Shown here one piece after another: positions 6,972 through 16,216 of a stretch of 64,000 nucleotides of DNA; position 1 is the first letter of the stretch, and each line of letters begins with the position of its first letter. Source of the stretch: Peptococcus simiae (GTDB lineage Bacteria > Bacillota > Peptococcia > Peptococcales > Peptococcaceae); the NCBI RefSeq assembly GCF_046097595.1, contig NZ_JBJUVG010000001.1, positions 1 to 64,000 on the forward strand, read 5' to 3'. A program made the translations under genes and the position numbers. The notes below the pieces were generated by a model, which made no database searches, was not told the origin of the DNA, and saw only the letters and a list, made by a program, of their open reading frames with translations.

Positions 6972-8369
6972 TTACCGAATGACATCTTCTTTTTTGACCT
7001 GGGCAATGACCATGACCAGGGCCACCGCAATGAGGGCGGCATTCCCTAAAAAGGCCATATGGAAGCCCTTCAGGGTGGCCAGGGTGGTCCCCAGGTTGCT
7101 ATTGGCCATGGTGACCATGGTCATAATACTGATAATGACCGCCGTCCCTAAAGAGGCAGCCACCTGGCGGAGGGTGGCGGAAAAGGCGTTCCCGTGGCTA
7201 ATGAGCTGCTGGGGCAGGGCGTTTAAGCTCCAGGTGTTCAGGGGGCTCATGACCAGGGTGATCCCCACCACCCGGGCGGTATAAATCATGGACAGGTACC
7301 AGAAGGGGGACTCTGCCGTAAAGGTCAGGAAGAGGAGGGTGGCGGCCAGTTGGACGATAAAGCCTGTAATGGCCAGCCCCCGGAGCCCCCGCCGGTCAAA
7401 GAAGGACCCAATGGCCGGTGAGGCAAAGATAGAGAAGATAAAGGCCGGCAGCATGACCAAAGAGGACTTAAAGGCCGAATAGCCCAGTACCTGCTGGAGG
7501 TAGATCGGCGTGGCAATGGTCCCGGCAATCATCCCGGCGTTGACCAGCATACTGAGGAAGGTCCCGATGCTGAACTGCCGCTGGCTAAAGACATCCACCC
7601 GGAGGAGGGGGTGGTCAATCCGTTCCTGCCGGCGGAGGAAGAGCCAGGTCACAACCAGACCAAAGGCCGTCCCCCCGATGACAATCGGGCTCAGCCAGCC
7701 CCGGGTCCCGGAAATGGAAAAGGCATAGAGGAGGGCCCCAAAGCCCAGGCTGGATAAAAAGATGGAAGGAATATCCAAGACCGGCCGGGAGGTTTTGCCC
7801 CCCTTGGGCATAATGACCAGGGACAAGAGGATATCCCCCAACAAAAAGGGCACCAAGACCAAAAACATCCGGTTCCAGCCATAGCTATCAATGACCAGAC
7901 CGGCCAGGGGCGGGCCAACCGCCGGCGCCGCACTGAAGATAATTCCCACATAGCCCATGGCCACCCCCCGCTTGTGGGAGGGGAAGATGGCCATAACAAA
8001 GTTAATGATGAGGGGCATCAAGATCCCGAAGGCCATCCCCTGGAGGACCCGGGCCGCCGCCAACTGCCAAAACTGGCTGCTGACCCCGGCCAGGAGGGTG
8101 CCGGCGGTAAAGATGGCCATGGCCGTTAAATAGAGCTGACGGAAGCGAAAGCGCTCGGTCAAGTAAGCGGTGATGGGGATCATAATCCCATTGGTTAAAA
8201 GGAAGATTGTCGTAAACCACTGGCCCTGGCTAGCGGTAATCCCCATGGTCCGCATAATGGACGGCAGAGCCGGCGATAAAATCGTTTGGTTCAGAGAAGC
8301 GATAAAAACCCCTAAAAGGCCCAGGCCCAGGGATAATTTCTCATCTTTACTGAGGGAAAAATGACTCAA
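6972..8369 (-). CDS. MFS exporter, DHA2/EmrB-like family
   Basis: A 465-residue membrane permease with about 14 hydrophobic segments, typical of proton-driven drug exporters of the DHA2 group. Visible motifs are LNQTILSPALPSIM in segment 1, the motif-A-like loop LTERFRFRQLY after segment 2, RVLQGMAFG in segment 4 and the motif-C-like AAPAVGPPLAGLVI in segment 5. The start is TTG at 8369, backed by AAAGGGG eight bases upstream; no ATG lies nearby in frame. The gene stands alone, convergent with the lipoate operon. Its long leader with two terminator hairpins suggests inducible expression. The substrate is unknown. Confidence 0.88.
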   Translation of the reverse strand: MSHFSLSKDEKLSLGLGLLGVFIASLNQTILSPALPSIMRTMGITASQGQWFTTIFLLTNGIMIPITAYLTERFRFRQLYLTAMAIFTAGTLLAGVSSQFWQLAAARVLQGMAFGILMPLIINFVMAIFPSHKRGVAMGYVGIIFSAAPAVGPPLAGLVIDSYGWNRMFLVLVPFLLGDILLSLVIMPKGGKTSRPVLDIPSIFLSSLGFGALLYAFSISGTRGWLSPIVIGGTAFGLVVTWLFLRRQERIDHPLLRVDVFSQRQFSIGTFLSMLVNAGMIAGTIATPIYLQQVLGYSAFKSSLVMLPAFIFSIFASPAIGSFFDRRGLRGLAITGFIVQLAATLLFLTFTAESPFWYLSMIYTARVVGITLVMSPLNTWSLNALPQQLISHGNAFSATLRQVAASLGTAVIISIMTMVTMANSNLGTTLATLKGFHMAFLGNAALIAVALVMVIAQVKKEDVIR

Positions 8370-8416
8370 ATAAAAGACCCCTTTCTCATCCTTGGATGCA
8401 TCTAAAAAATACAGCT

Positions 8417-8447
8417 AAAAAACCTTACCTCGGCTGCCTCCGGGTAA
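8417..8447 (-). terminator. Leader terminator 2 upstream of the MFS gene
   Basis: On the minus strand, UUACC...GGUAA with an inner CGG/CCG helix and one bulged base, then GG and six U. It lies between the promoter at 8568-8596 and the start codon at 8369, so it would act as an attenuator. Confidence 0.65.
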
Positions 8448-8455
8448 ATTAAAGC

Positions 8456-8502
8456 AAAAAAAACAGCCCTATCTACTCAGCTTCCTGAGTACCAGCGCAG
8501 CT
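8456..8502 (-). terminator. Leader terminator 1 upstream of the MFS gene
   Basis: On the minus strand, a perfect seven-pair stem TACTCAG-GAAG-CTGAGTA sits on a weaker lower helix (AGCU/GGCU) and ends in eight U. It is the first of two tandem intrinsic terminators in the leader. Confidence 0.7.
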
Positions 8503-8503
8503 A

Positions 8504-8561
8504 TGGTTATTCACCTACCGGCCGCGGCAGTCCGCCGGCCAGTAGCCTTATCTGTCAGCAA
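8504..8561 (-). other. Structured 5' part of the MFS leader RNA, class unknown
   Basis: The first transcribed part of the leader forms a strong GC-rich hairpin (8516-8544, with one bulge) followed by an unpaired stretch reading GGUGAAUAACC. I compared it by eye with the common riboswitch cores (TPP, FMN, SAM-I, M-box, ykkC, yybP, ZTP, T-box) and found no convincing match. A 13-residue open frame starting GUG (8514 down to 8473) runs into the first terminator, but its ribosome site is poor. Confidence 0.45.
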
Positions 8562-8567
8562 TATATA

Positions 8568-8596
8568 ATTATATCGAATCACCGAGAGAAGGTCAA
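8568..8596 (-). promoter_or_regulatory. Promoter of the MFS gene
   Basis: On the minus strand, TTGACC, 17-base spacer, TATAAT. The predicted start near 8561 gives a leader of about 190 nt before the TTG start codon. Confidence 0.8.
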
Positions 8597-8718
8597 GGGA
8601 CGCACGAAGGCTTCTTTTCTTGTCATCAAAAGGAGACTTTACAAGCTCCAGTAGGGCTGCCAAAATGTGGGTATATAGATGGTATTAAAATGGCTTTGTT
8701 TAAAAAGGAGGAAGACAA

Positions 8719-9288
8719 ATGGGTATATCTATAGGCTTAATGCTTGTCGCCGGGATTGTGCTCCTCGGCGTCTTACTGGTCATCTGGGGGATCGGCGTCT
8801 ACAACCGTCTGGTCAAGGAAAGGGAGCTGGTCCGCAATGCCATGGGCCAGATTGCCGCCCAGATTGAGAGCCGCTGGGACGCCCTCAAAAGCTTAATCGA
8901 AGCGACCCGTCAGTACGCCGGCCATGAAGCGGACACCTTTAAGTCCGTCACTGAGGCCCGGAGCCGGGTCACATCCCAATCCACCGTCGCTGATGTCGAG
9001 CAGGATAACCAGCTCTTCGGCCGGGCCATGGCCAATATCAACGCTGTGGCTGAAGCCTACCCGGACTTAAAGGCCTCATCTGTTTACCAGCAGTCTATGG
9101 GCGCCGTCGACAAGTACGAAAACCAGGTCCGCCAATCCCGGATGGTCTACAACGACACCGTCACCAAGTACAACCGGACCATCCAGCAGGTCCCGAGCAA
9201 TATCATTGCCGGCATCTTCAACTTCAGCCAGGAACGCTACTTTGAAAATAGCCCTGAAAAGGCAGAGACCCCCTCATGGAACGCTTGA
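8719..9288 (+). CDS. lemA: LemA family protein
   Basis: A 189-residue protein with one N-terminal membrane segment (about residues 3-25) and a long helical domain. Family signatures are clear: YNRLVKERELVRNAMGQI, ESRWDALKSLIEATRQYA, the ENQVRQSRMVYNDTVTKYN stretch and a C-terminal FNFSQERYFE. LemA proteins are exported or membrane-anchored helical bundles of unclear biochemical role that often pair with DUF2207 or TPM-domain proteins. The same pairing is present here, with a 13-base overlap with the next gene. The ribosome site AAGGAGG is strong. Confidence 0.95.
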   Translation: MGISIGLMLVAGIVLLGVLLVIWGIGVYNRLVKERELVRNAMGQIAAQIESRWDALKSLIEATRQYAGHEADTFKSVTEARSRVTSQSTVADVEQDNQLFGRAMANINAVAEAYPDLKASSVYQQSMGAVDKYENQVRQSRMVYNDTVTKYNRTIQQVPSNIIAGIFNFSQERYFENSPEKAETPSWNA

Positions 9289-11039
9289 GGGAACTCTGTC
9301 GCCGTAGCCTGGCCCTGGGCCTGGTTGGCCTCTTGACCCTCGGCCTCCTGGCCCTGGGGGCCCAACCGGCCCGGGCCAATGACCTGACCGACTGGCAGCT
9401 GTCCGTCGTCCTTCAGCCGGATGGCAGCGCCCAAGTGACCGAACGCCGCCAACTGACCGTTGATGAGGGCACCGAGGCCTACATTGCCCTGGGCCAGCTC
9501 CAGGGGGCCAAAATTACCGACTTCCGGGTGGAAGAAAACGGTCAGCCCTTTACCGACCTTGGCACCGCCTGGGATGTCAATGCCAGCCGGGAAGAAAAGG
9601 CCGGCAAAAGCGGCATCATCGAAAAAGAAGACGGGGTGGAACTCTGCTGGGGCCTGGGCGCCGACGGGGACCATACCTACACCGTTCACTACACCGTCCA
9701 CGGCATTGTCCGCCAACTGACCGACGGCCAGTCCATGTTCTGGACCTTCTACAATTCGGATACCAACACCCCGCCGGAGCGGGCCAGCCTGGAAGTCCGG
9801 GCCCCCTTTTCCATGACTGCGGACAATACCAAAATCTGGGGCTTTGGTTTTGAAGGCCAGGTCAACTTTGACCAGGATGGCCGGGTCATCGGCCAGGCCC
9901 AGTCTCCCCTGAGCCCGTCCAACCACATCACCCTCTTATTCCAGTTTCCGGATAACCCCTTCCAGCCCGGCCTGACCCAGGACATGACCCTGGCTGACCA
10001 GGAGGCCCAGGCCAAGGAAGGTTCCTCTTACGGCAGCAGCGAAGAGGAGGGGGGCGGCGGCTTTATGGATGGCCTGGGAGCGCAAATCCTGGCCATTGGC
10101 GGCGCCTTCGGCTTCTTCCTGTTGAGCAGCCTCTTCCGCAAGAGCGGGCAGGGCGGCAGCACCGGGTCCAACAACCCCTTCCGGATTGATGTCAAGGATG
10201 TCCGGGCCCGGAACAAGGACAAGTACTACCGGGACATCCCCTATGAGGGCCCCCTGGAAGACATCGTCAATATGCTCCGCCCCTTTGACATGGCCCAAAT
10301 CGAGGACCTCTTCAATGCCTACCTCCTGACCTGGTTGGCTGAAGGGCGGATTGGCCACCAAACCGTTGAGCGGGGCGTTTTCCGCAAGCGGGACGAGACC
10401 ACCATCGTCGTAGACGCCGGCTATACCGGCAACCGGGCCCTGCCCCGCCTGGAGGCGGAATTTTATGACATGGTTGTTTCCGCCGCCGGCCAGGATGGCA
10501 TCCTGGAGGCCAAGGAATTTGCCAAATGGTCCCGGCGAAATGCCGGTGACCTGGAAGCCTGGTGGGACCGGGTGGAAAGCCACTCCCGCCGGGCCATGAA
10601 CCAGGCCGGCTATGTGACGGTTTACGAAAGCCGGAAATTCCTCTTCCGGACCAGCCACATCGGCCTGACAGAGGGCGGGGCCGGCCTGGTCGACCGGCTC
10701 ATCGCCTTCAAAAACTACCTGGAGGACTTCACCCTCCTAGATGAACGGGAAATCACCGAAGTTGGCCTCTGGCAGCAGCTCCTCATCTGGGCCGGCCTTT
10801 ACGGCATGGCCGATGAAGTGGCCAAGGCCCTGGAAGACCTCTATCCGGAGCTCGCCCGTCAAGTCGATATCGATTATACCGACATCATCCTCTTACACCA
10901 CTTTTCTGCCGGCCTGGGCGATGCCTACCGGGCTGCAACCGCCCCTGACCTGACCGCCTCATCCGGCGGCGGAGGCTTTACCTCCATTGGCGGCGGCGGT
11001 GGCGGCTTTGGTGGAGGCGGCGGCGGGGGAACTCGCTAG
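9276..11039 (+). CDS. DUF2207 domain membrane protein
   Basis: A 587-residue membrane protein. A signal peptide (about 1-35, ending QPARA-ND) leads to an extracellular strand-rich DUF2207 domain (about 36-230). A membrane segment near 265-287 (ILAIGGAFGFFLLSSLF) follows, then a large cytoplasmic part with the FDMAQIEDLFNAYLLTWLAEG winged-helix-like region. The tail is an almost pure glycine stretch, as in other DUF2207 proteins. The function is unknown, but the gene is translationally coupled to lemA, so the two proteins probably act together at the membrane. Confidence 0.92.
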   Translation: MERLRELCRRSLALGLVGLLTLGLLALGAQPARANDLTDWQLSVVLQPDGSAQVTERRQLTVDEGTEAYIALGQLQGAKITDFRVEENGQPFTDLGTAWDVNASREEKAGKSGIIEKEDGVELCWGLGADGDHTYTVHYTVHGIVRQLTDGQSMFWTFYNSDTNTPPERASLEVRAPFSMTADNTKIWGFGFEGQVNFDQDGRVIGQAQSPLSPSNHITLLFQFPDNPFQPGLTQDMTLADQEAQAKEGSSYGSSEEEGGGGFMDGLGAQILAIGGAFGFFLLSSLFRKSGQGGSTGSNNPFRIDVKDVRARNKDKYYRDIPYEGPLEDIVNMLRPFDMAQIEDLFNAYLLTWLAEGRIGHQTVERGVFRKRDETTIVVDAGYTGNRALPRLEAEFYDMVVSAAGQDGILEAKEFAKWSRRNAGDLEAWWDRVESHSRRAMNQAGYVTVYESRKFLFRTSHIGLTEGGAGLVDRLIAFKNYLEDFTLLDEREITEVGLWQQLLIWAGLYGMADEVAKALEDLYPELARQVDIDYTDIILLHHFSAGLGDAYRAATAPDLTASSGGGGFTSIGGGGGGFGGGGGGGTR

Positions 11040-11064
11040 CCGTCCGCGCCCAACCGGATACCTG

Positions 11065-11090
11065 AGAGGCCGCAAGGCCTCTTCTTTTAT
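11065..11090 (+). terminator. Intrinsic terminator after the lemA operon
   Basis: Stem AGAGGCC/GGCCTCT with a GCAA tetraloop and a T-rich tail (TCTTTTAT). Confidence 0.75.
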
Positions 11091-11142
11091 ACATTTTACG
11101 CAACATCTTACGCAGACCCATTTCTCATAAGGAGGTTTATCC

Positions 11143-14055
11143 TTGACACAAGCATATGAAAAATACGGCTTTACCCTGATCGAAGACCGCCCCCTCCCGG
11201 AACTGGCCGGCCGCGGCCTCCTGCTCAAGCACCAAAGCGGGGCCCAGCTTTTGGCCATCCTCAATGATGACGATAACCAAACCTTCGGCATTGGCTTCCG
11301 GACCCCCTCGGATAATTCCACCGGCGTGGCCCATATCCTGGAGCACTCCGTCCTCAACGGCAGCCGGAAATACCGGACCAAGGAACCCTTCATGGACCTG
11401 GTGAAAAGCTCCCTGGCCACCTTCCTGAACGCCATGACCTTTTCCGATAAAACCATCTACCCGGTCTCCAGCCGCAATGATAAAGACTTCACCCACCTTA
11501 TGGATGTCTACCTGGACGCCGTCTTTAACCCGGCCATCTATGAGACCAAGGAAATTTTCCTCCAGGAAGGCTGGCACTACCACCTGGAAAAGCCCGAAGG
11601 CCCCTTAACCTACCGGGGCGTCGTCTACAATGAAATGCGGGGCGCCCTGTCCGGGGCCGATGCCCAGGTGCAAAACGCCATCCTGGAAGCCCTCTACCCG
11701 GACACCGTCTACGGGAAGGAAAGCGGCGGGGACCCCTATGAAATCCCCGACCTGACCTACGATCGGTTCCTGGACTTCCACCGCCACTACTACCACCCCT
11801 CCAATGCCTACATCTTCCTCTACGGCCAGGTCGACCTGGACCGCCGGCTGGCCCATATCCATGAAGAATACCTGTCCCATTACAGCCCCCTGGATGTGGA
11901 CAGCCGCCTTCATCTCCAGGCCCCCTTCCAGGCCCCTAAAGAGGCGGAAGTCACCTATGCCGCCGCCCCGGAAGAGGACAAGGCCGGCAAGGATCAACTG
12001 GCCTACGCCCTGATTTTCGGTACCCGGACCTCCCTGCGGGATATGTTCCTGGCTGACCTTTTAACCGATGCCCTCATCGATAGCCAGGCCGGCCCCATCC
12101 GCCAGGCCCTCCAGGAGGCCGGCATCGGCGCCGACGTCCAATCCTTCTCCTCCGATGGCATCCAGATTCCTTTCGGCATCATCGCCAAGGATACCGATGC
12201 CGCCCGGAAAGAGGACTTCGTCCGGGTCATCGAAGACACCTTCCGCCGCCTGGCTGACGGGGGCCTGAACCGGGACCTCCTCCTGGCCTCCCTCAATAAA
12301 ATCGAATTCGCCTACCGGGAATGCCAGGGCTTTGGCACCCGGGGCGTCGTTTACTACATCAATGCCTTTGAAAGCTGGCTCTATGACGGGTCTCCCTTTG
12401 ATGCCCTCCACTATGAGGCCCCCCTCAAGGCCCTCCGGGAAGACATTGAAGCCGGCCGCCTAGGTGAGGAAATCCGCCGACGGATTTTAGACAACCCCCA
12501 TAAGGTCATCCTGACCGCCCGGCCGGAAGCCGGCAAAACTGACCGACGGGATGCCGCCGTCGCCGACAAGTTGGCCGCCTACAAGGCCTCCCTATCCCCG
12601 GCGGAAATCCAGGGCCTGGTTGATGAAACCCACCGGCTCATCGCCCGGCAGAACCGGGCCGACACCCCGGAAGAAAAGGCCACTCTGCCTGTCCTCACCC
12701 TGGATGACGTCGACGCCGGCATCCCCCGAGTGCCCACGGAAATCGTCCCCCTGGAAGAGGGGACCCTCCTGACCAATGACGTCTTCGCCTCCGGCATCCT
12801 CTACCTGAATATCTACTTCTCCGCTGCCCACATCGGCGCCGAGGACCTCTGCGACTACGCCCTCCTCACCGCCCTCATCGGCAGCATGGATACCGCCCGC
12901 TACACCTACCGGGACCTCTCCACCCAGGAGTACCTCATTAGCGGCGGGCTCAGCATCAGCCCGGCCATTTACAGCGACTTCAAAGACGGCAGCCGCTGCT
13001 ACCCCAAGCTGGCCGTCAGCACCCGGCTTTTGGGCACCGACCACCTGGATGCCGTCCTGGACTTAATCTATGAAGAACTCTACCAGACCAAGCTCACCGA
13101 CAAGGCCCGGCTCCATGAAGTCATCAAAATGCTCCGCCTCCGGACCGAAGCCGGCCTCCTCCGGGTGGGCCACCAGGTGGCCGCCGCCCGGGCCATGAGT
13201 TATATCTCCGCCCAAAGCGCCTACGCCGAGCGGATCGCCGGCCTGGACCTCCTCTTTGCCCTCCAGGACCTGGATGACCACTTCGATGAGCAGAGCGACG
13301 CCCTCATCGACCGGCTCACCGCCCTCTACGCCCGCCTGGTTGACAAGCGCCAGGTGGTCCTGGGCCTGACCGGCAGCGCCGAAGACATCGCCGCCGCCCG
13401 GGGACCGGTCCAAGACTTTATCCGCCGCCTGCCCGTCAATGAGGCCCCCCGGGCCGACTTCCTGCCGGCTCCGGTTGTTAAAAACGAAGGCCTCAAGACG
13501 GCCGCCGGCGTCCAATACGTGGCCCAGGCCGCCCCGGTACAAGCCCCCGGTGGCTATACCGGCAGCTGGGAAGTCCTGGCCAACCTCATCAGCAATGAAT
13601 ACCTCTACAATGAAATCCGGGCCAAAGGCGGCGCCTACGGCCAAGGCATCCGCTTCTCCCGGAAGGGCTACATGAACCTTTACTCCTACCGGGACCCCAA
13701 CCTGGAAAAAACCGTCGACGTCTACACCGGCCTGCCGGCCTGGCTGGCCCAGCTGGACATGGACGCCGCAGGCCTGGCCCCCTTCATCATCGGCACCCTG
13801 GATAAGTTCAACCCCCAGCGGACCCCTGCCGGTAAGGGACTCCTGGTCCTCCGTCTCTTCATCAGCGGCCAGACCTACGAAGACATCGAAGCCAGCCAAG
13901 AGGAGGCCCTGGCCACCGATCCCGCCAGCCTCAAGGCCCTGGCCCCAGCCCTGGCCGAGGCCCTGGACCAAGCGGTTATCTGCGTCATCGGTGGCGGCAC
14001 CGCCATCGACCGGGCCAAGGACCACTTCGACCAGATCCGTAACCTGGAAGGCTAA
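11143..14055 (+). CDS. M16C metallopeptidase, presequence-protease (PreP)-like
   Basis: A 970-residue zinc peptidase of the pitrilysin/insulinase superfamily that degrades peptides inside a closed chamber. The inverted zinc motif is HILEH (near residue 66), with the distal glutamate in VVYNEMRGALS about 75 residues on. The C-terminal half carries the conserved KGGAYGQGI substrate-binding loop. Length fits the single-chain M16C family. No signal peptide is seen, so it should be cytoplasmic. The start is TTG at 11143, chosen because AAGGAGG lies eight bases upstream and no in-frame ATG is near. It forms a single-gene unit with its own terminator. Confidence 0.93.
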   Translation: MTQAYEKYGFTLIEDRPLPELAGRGLLLKHQSGAQLLAILNDDDNQTFGIGFRTPSDNSTGVAHILEHSVLNGSRKYRTKEPFMDLVKSSLATFLNAMTFSDKTIYPVSSRNDKDFTHLMDVYLDAVFNPAIYETKEIFLQEGWHYHLEKPEGPLTYRGVVYNEMRGALSGADAQVQNAILEALYPDTVYGKESGGDPYEIPDLTYDRFLDFHRHYYHPSNAYIFLYGQVDLDRRLAHIHEEYLSHYSPLDVDSRLHLQAPFQAPKEAEVTYAAAPEEDKAGKDQLAYALIFGTRTSLRDMFLADLLTDALIDSQAGPIRQALQEAGIGADVQSFSSDGIQIPFGIIAKDTDAARKEDFVRVIEDTFRRLADGGLNRDLLLASLNKIEFAYRECQGFGTRGVVYYINAFESWLYDGSPFDALHYEAPLKALREDIEAGRLGEEIRRRILDNPHKVILTARPEAGKTDRRDAAVADKLAAYKASLSPAEIQGLVDETHRLIARQNRADTPEEKATLPVLTLDDVDAGIPRVPTEIVPLEEGTLLTNDVFASGILYLNIYFSAAHIGAEDLCDYALLTALIGSMDTARYTYRDLSTQEYLISGGLSISPAIYSDFKDGSRCYPKLAVSTRLLGTDHLDAVLDLIYEELYQTKLTDKARLHEVIKMLRLRTEAGLLRVGHQVAAARAMSYISAQSAYAERIAGLDLLFALQDLDDHFDEQSDALIDRLTALYARLVDKRQVVLGLTGSAEDIAAARGPVQDFIRRLPVNEAPRADFLPAPVVKNEGLKTAAGVQYVAQAAPVQAPGGYTGSWEVLANLISNEYLYNEIRAKGGAYGQGIRFSRKGYMNLYSYRDPNLEKTVDVYTGLPAWLAQLDMDAAGLAPFIIGTLDKFNPQRTPAGKGLLVLRLFISGQTYEDIEASQEEALATDPASLKALAPALAEALDQAVICVIGGGTAIDRAKDHFDQIRNLEG

Positions 14056-14094
14056 AGGATGGTTTGAAGACGAACCACTTGCCATCAAAGGCAG

Positions 14095-14128
14095 AAAAGC
14101 ACGTCCGCATCTTTGCGAGCGTGCTTTT
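14095..14128 (+). terminator. Intrinsic terminator after the M16C peptidase
   Basis: AAAGCACG/CGTGCTTT arms with an inner GCA/TGC helix, followed by six T. Confidence 0.8.
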
Positions 14129-14375
14129 TTGTGTGTCAAAAAGAGGGAGGGCTAGCGGTATAGGGCTGCTTTTAAATATCAATGCTAGGATAACTGAGCA
14201 CCTGAAGGCTTCGACATGGCCTCTTTTTCCTGTGTCCTTCCTCAAGGTTTGGTTGGTTCACTCGCCTAATCGATGCTTGTCCCTGTCATCATCTCCTTAC
14301 ATCAAGATTCTAAAAAAGCCTTTACTTGAACTCCTTTTATAAATGATGAAATGAAATGGATCCCCGGTTTTAATT

Positions 14376-14387
14376 CGACCATGGTCG
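14376..14387. promoter_or_regulatory. 12-base palindrome in the aldehyde dehydrogenase upstream region
   Basis: CGACCATGGTCG is a perfect palindrome 165 bases before the ALDH start. A second inverted repeat, GTGCT-GTTT-AGCAC, lies at 14466-14479. Either could be an operator. Apart from these, the gene-free stretch 14130-14552 shows only weak promoter-like hexamers (TTGACC at about 14411) and no convincing gene. Confidence 0.35.
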
Positions 14388-14552
14388 GGTATGTTTTTAT
14401 CGGCCCAATCATTGACCTATTCGGCTAATGGGTCTCATAAATAACCCTATAGTTGGGTCCGGTAAGTGCTGTTTAGCACAAACTGCCGGCGGTTATAGGA
14501 TAAGTAGACACAATCATTGGAATGATCCTCACTTCAGGAAAGGAAGACCCTC

Positions 14553-16064
14553 ATGAATGTGAACTTGAAAGATAGCTACAAACTCTACATCAATGGCGAA
14601 TGGCGGGAGGCCGAAGGCGGCAAAACCGTTGCCACCAGCAACCCGGCCACCGGAGACCACCTGGCCAATATCGCCGAAGCCTCTGAAAAAGACGTTGATG
14701 ATGCCGTCAAGGCCGCCCGGGAAGCCTTTGCCAGCTGGCGGCACACCCAGCCTGCCGAACGGGCTGCCATTCTGAACAAAATTGCCGATATTATCGAAGA
14801 AAACGCCGAACTCCTGGCCACCGTTGAAACCATGGACAACGGGAAGCCCATCCGGGAAACTTCCAGCATTGACATCCCCTTTGCCGTCGAGCATTTCCGT
14901 TACTTTGCCGGGGCCATCATTGCTGACGAAGGCAAGGCCAGCGTCCTCCAGGGCCGCTACCTGTCCCTGATCCTGCGTGAACCCATCGGGGTGGTCGGGC
15001 AAATCGTCCCCTGGAACTTCCCCTTCCTCATGGGCGCCTGGAAGCTGGCCCCGGCCCTGGCCGCCGGCGATACCGTCGTCTTTAAGCCTTCTTCCACCAC
15101 CAGCCTGTCCATGCTCGTCTTCACCGAACTCATTGCCGACCTCCTGCCCAAGGGCGTCTTAAACGTCATCACCGGTAAGGGGTCCACCGCCGGTGACTTC
15201 GTCAAGAACCACCCCGGCCTGGATAAACTGGCCTTCACCGGCTCTACCGAAGTCGGCCGGGACATTGCCGAAGCCGCTGCCAAGCGCCTCATTCCCGCTA
15301 CCCTGGAATTGGGCGGTAAGAGCGCCAACATCATCTTTGACGATGCCGATATGGACAAGGCCCTGGATGGCGTCCAGCTGGGCATCCTCTTTAACCAGGG
15401 CCAGGTCTGCTGTGCCGGTAGCCGGATCTTTGTCCAGGAATCCATCTACGAAGACTTTGTTAAAAAAGCCGTTGAAAAATTCCGGGGCTTAAAAGTCGGT
15501 AACCCCTTAGATAAGGACACCGCCATGGGGTCCCAAATCAACGCCGGCCAGATGAAGAAAATCCTCGAATACATCGAAATCGGCAAGCAGGAAGGAGCCA
15601 AGGTCGCCTGCGGTGGGGAACAACTCACCGGCGGTGAATATGACAAGGGTGCCTTCCTGGCCCCGACCCTCCTGGTCAACGTCAGCAATGACATGCGGGT
15701 GGCCCAGGAAGAAATCTTCGGGCCGGTTGGGGTGGTCATCCCCTTCAAGGACGCCGACGATGTCATCCGCATGGCCAACGAAAGCGTTTACGGCCTGGGC
15801 GGCGGGGTCTTCACCCAAAACATCACTCGGGCCCTGAAAGTCGCCCGGGAAATCGAAACCGGCCGGATTTGGGTCAACACCTATAACCAAATCCCCGCCG
15901 GGGCCCCCTTCGGTGGCTACAAGGAAAGCGGTATTGGCCGGGAAACCCATAAGATGATCCTCGACCAGTACAGCCAGGTCAAAAACATCATGATCGACCT
16001 GTCCGATGCCCCCAGCGGCTTCTACGATGCAGATAGCGAAGATTGCTGCATTGTGAACGGCTAA
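14553..16064 (+). CDS. NAD(P)-dependent aldehyde dehydrogenase
   Basis: A 503-residue enzyme oxidising an aldehyde to a carboxylic acid. It has the full family set: PWNFPFLMGAWK, FTGSTEVGRDI cofactor loop, catalytic Glu in LELGGKS (about 252-258), catalytic Cys in FNQGQVCCAGSR (about 290) and EEIFGPV. It most resembles the AldA/AldB group active on acetaldehyde or similar short aldehydes. The C-terminus extends past the usual end with SEDCCIVNG, which contains two adjacent cysteines. The ribosome site AGGAAAGG is good. It is a single-gene unit with a strong terminator. The exact substrate cannot be read from sequence. Confidence 0.93.
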   Translation: MNVNLKDSYKLYINGEWREAEGGKTVATSNPATGDHLANIAEASEKDVDDAVKAAREAFASWRHTQPAERAAILNKIADIIEENAELLATVETMDNGKPIRETSSIDIPFAVEHFRYFAGAIIADEGKASVLQGRYLSLILREPIGVVGQIVPWNFPFLMGAWKLAPALAAGDTVVFKPSSTTSLSMLVFTELIADLLPKGVLNVITGKGSTAGDFVKNHPGLDKLAFTGSTEVGRDIAEAAAKRLIPATLELGGKSANIIFDDADMDKALDGVQLGILFNQGQVCCAGSRIFVQESIYEDFVKKAVEKFRGLKVGNPLDKDTAMGSQINAGQMKKILEYIEIGKQEGAKVACGGEQLTGGEYDKGAFLAPTLLVNVSNDMRVAQEEIFGPVGVVIPFKDADDVIRMANESVYGLGGGVFTQNITRALKVAREIETGRIWVNTYNQIPAGAPFGGYKESGIGRETHKMILDQYSQVKNIMIDLSDAPSGFYDADSEDCCIVNG

Positions 16065-16084
16065 GCCCCAGCACCCATACCCCT

Positions 16085-16117
16085 TAAAAGTTTCCGCCTT
16101 CGGGCGGGAACTTTTTT
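16085..16117. terminator. Strong intrinsic terminator after ALDH
   Basis: AAAAGTTTCCGCC-TTCG-GGCGGGAACTTTTTT: long stem, stable UUCG loop and T-run; A-rich on the left so it may act both ways. Confidence 0.85.
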
Positions 16118-16137
16118 CTGTTGGGCCCGCCTTGTAC

Positions 16138-16165
16138 TTGACCGGCCCATCCGCTAAAATAGAAT
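16138..16165 (+). promoter_or_regulatory. Promoter of the CDF transporter
   Basis: TTGACC, 16-base spacer, TAGAAT. Confidence 0.6.
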
Positions 16166-16216
16166 ACAATGAAAGCAAGTGCCGGCCTTTCCGGCTGCCG
16201 CTTAAAGGAGCTGCCT

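Noticed and set aside
8504..8561. Assignment of the MFS leader to a known riboswitch such as M-box or ykkC
   Set aside because: Only short fragments look alike and the conserved core bases are absent or in the wrong order.
14064..14342. 92-codon open frame after the M16C peptidase
   Set aside because: It runs through the terminator hairpin, has no ribosome site and an unnatural composition.
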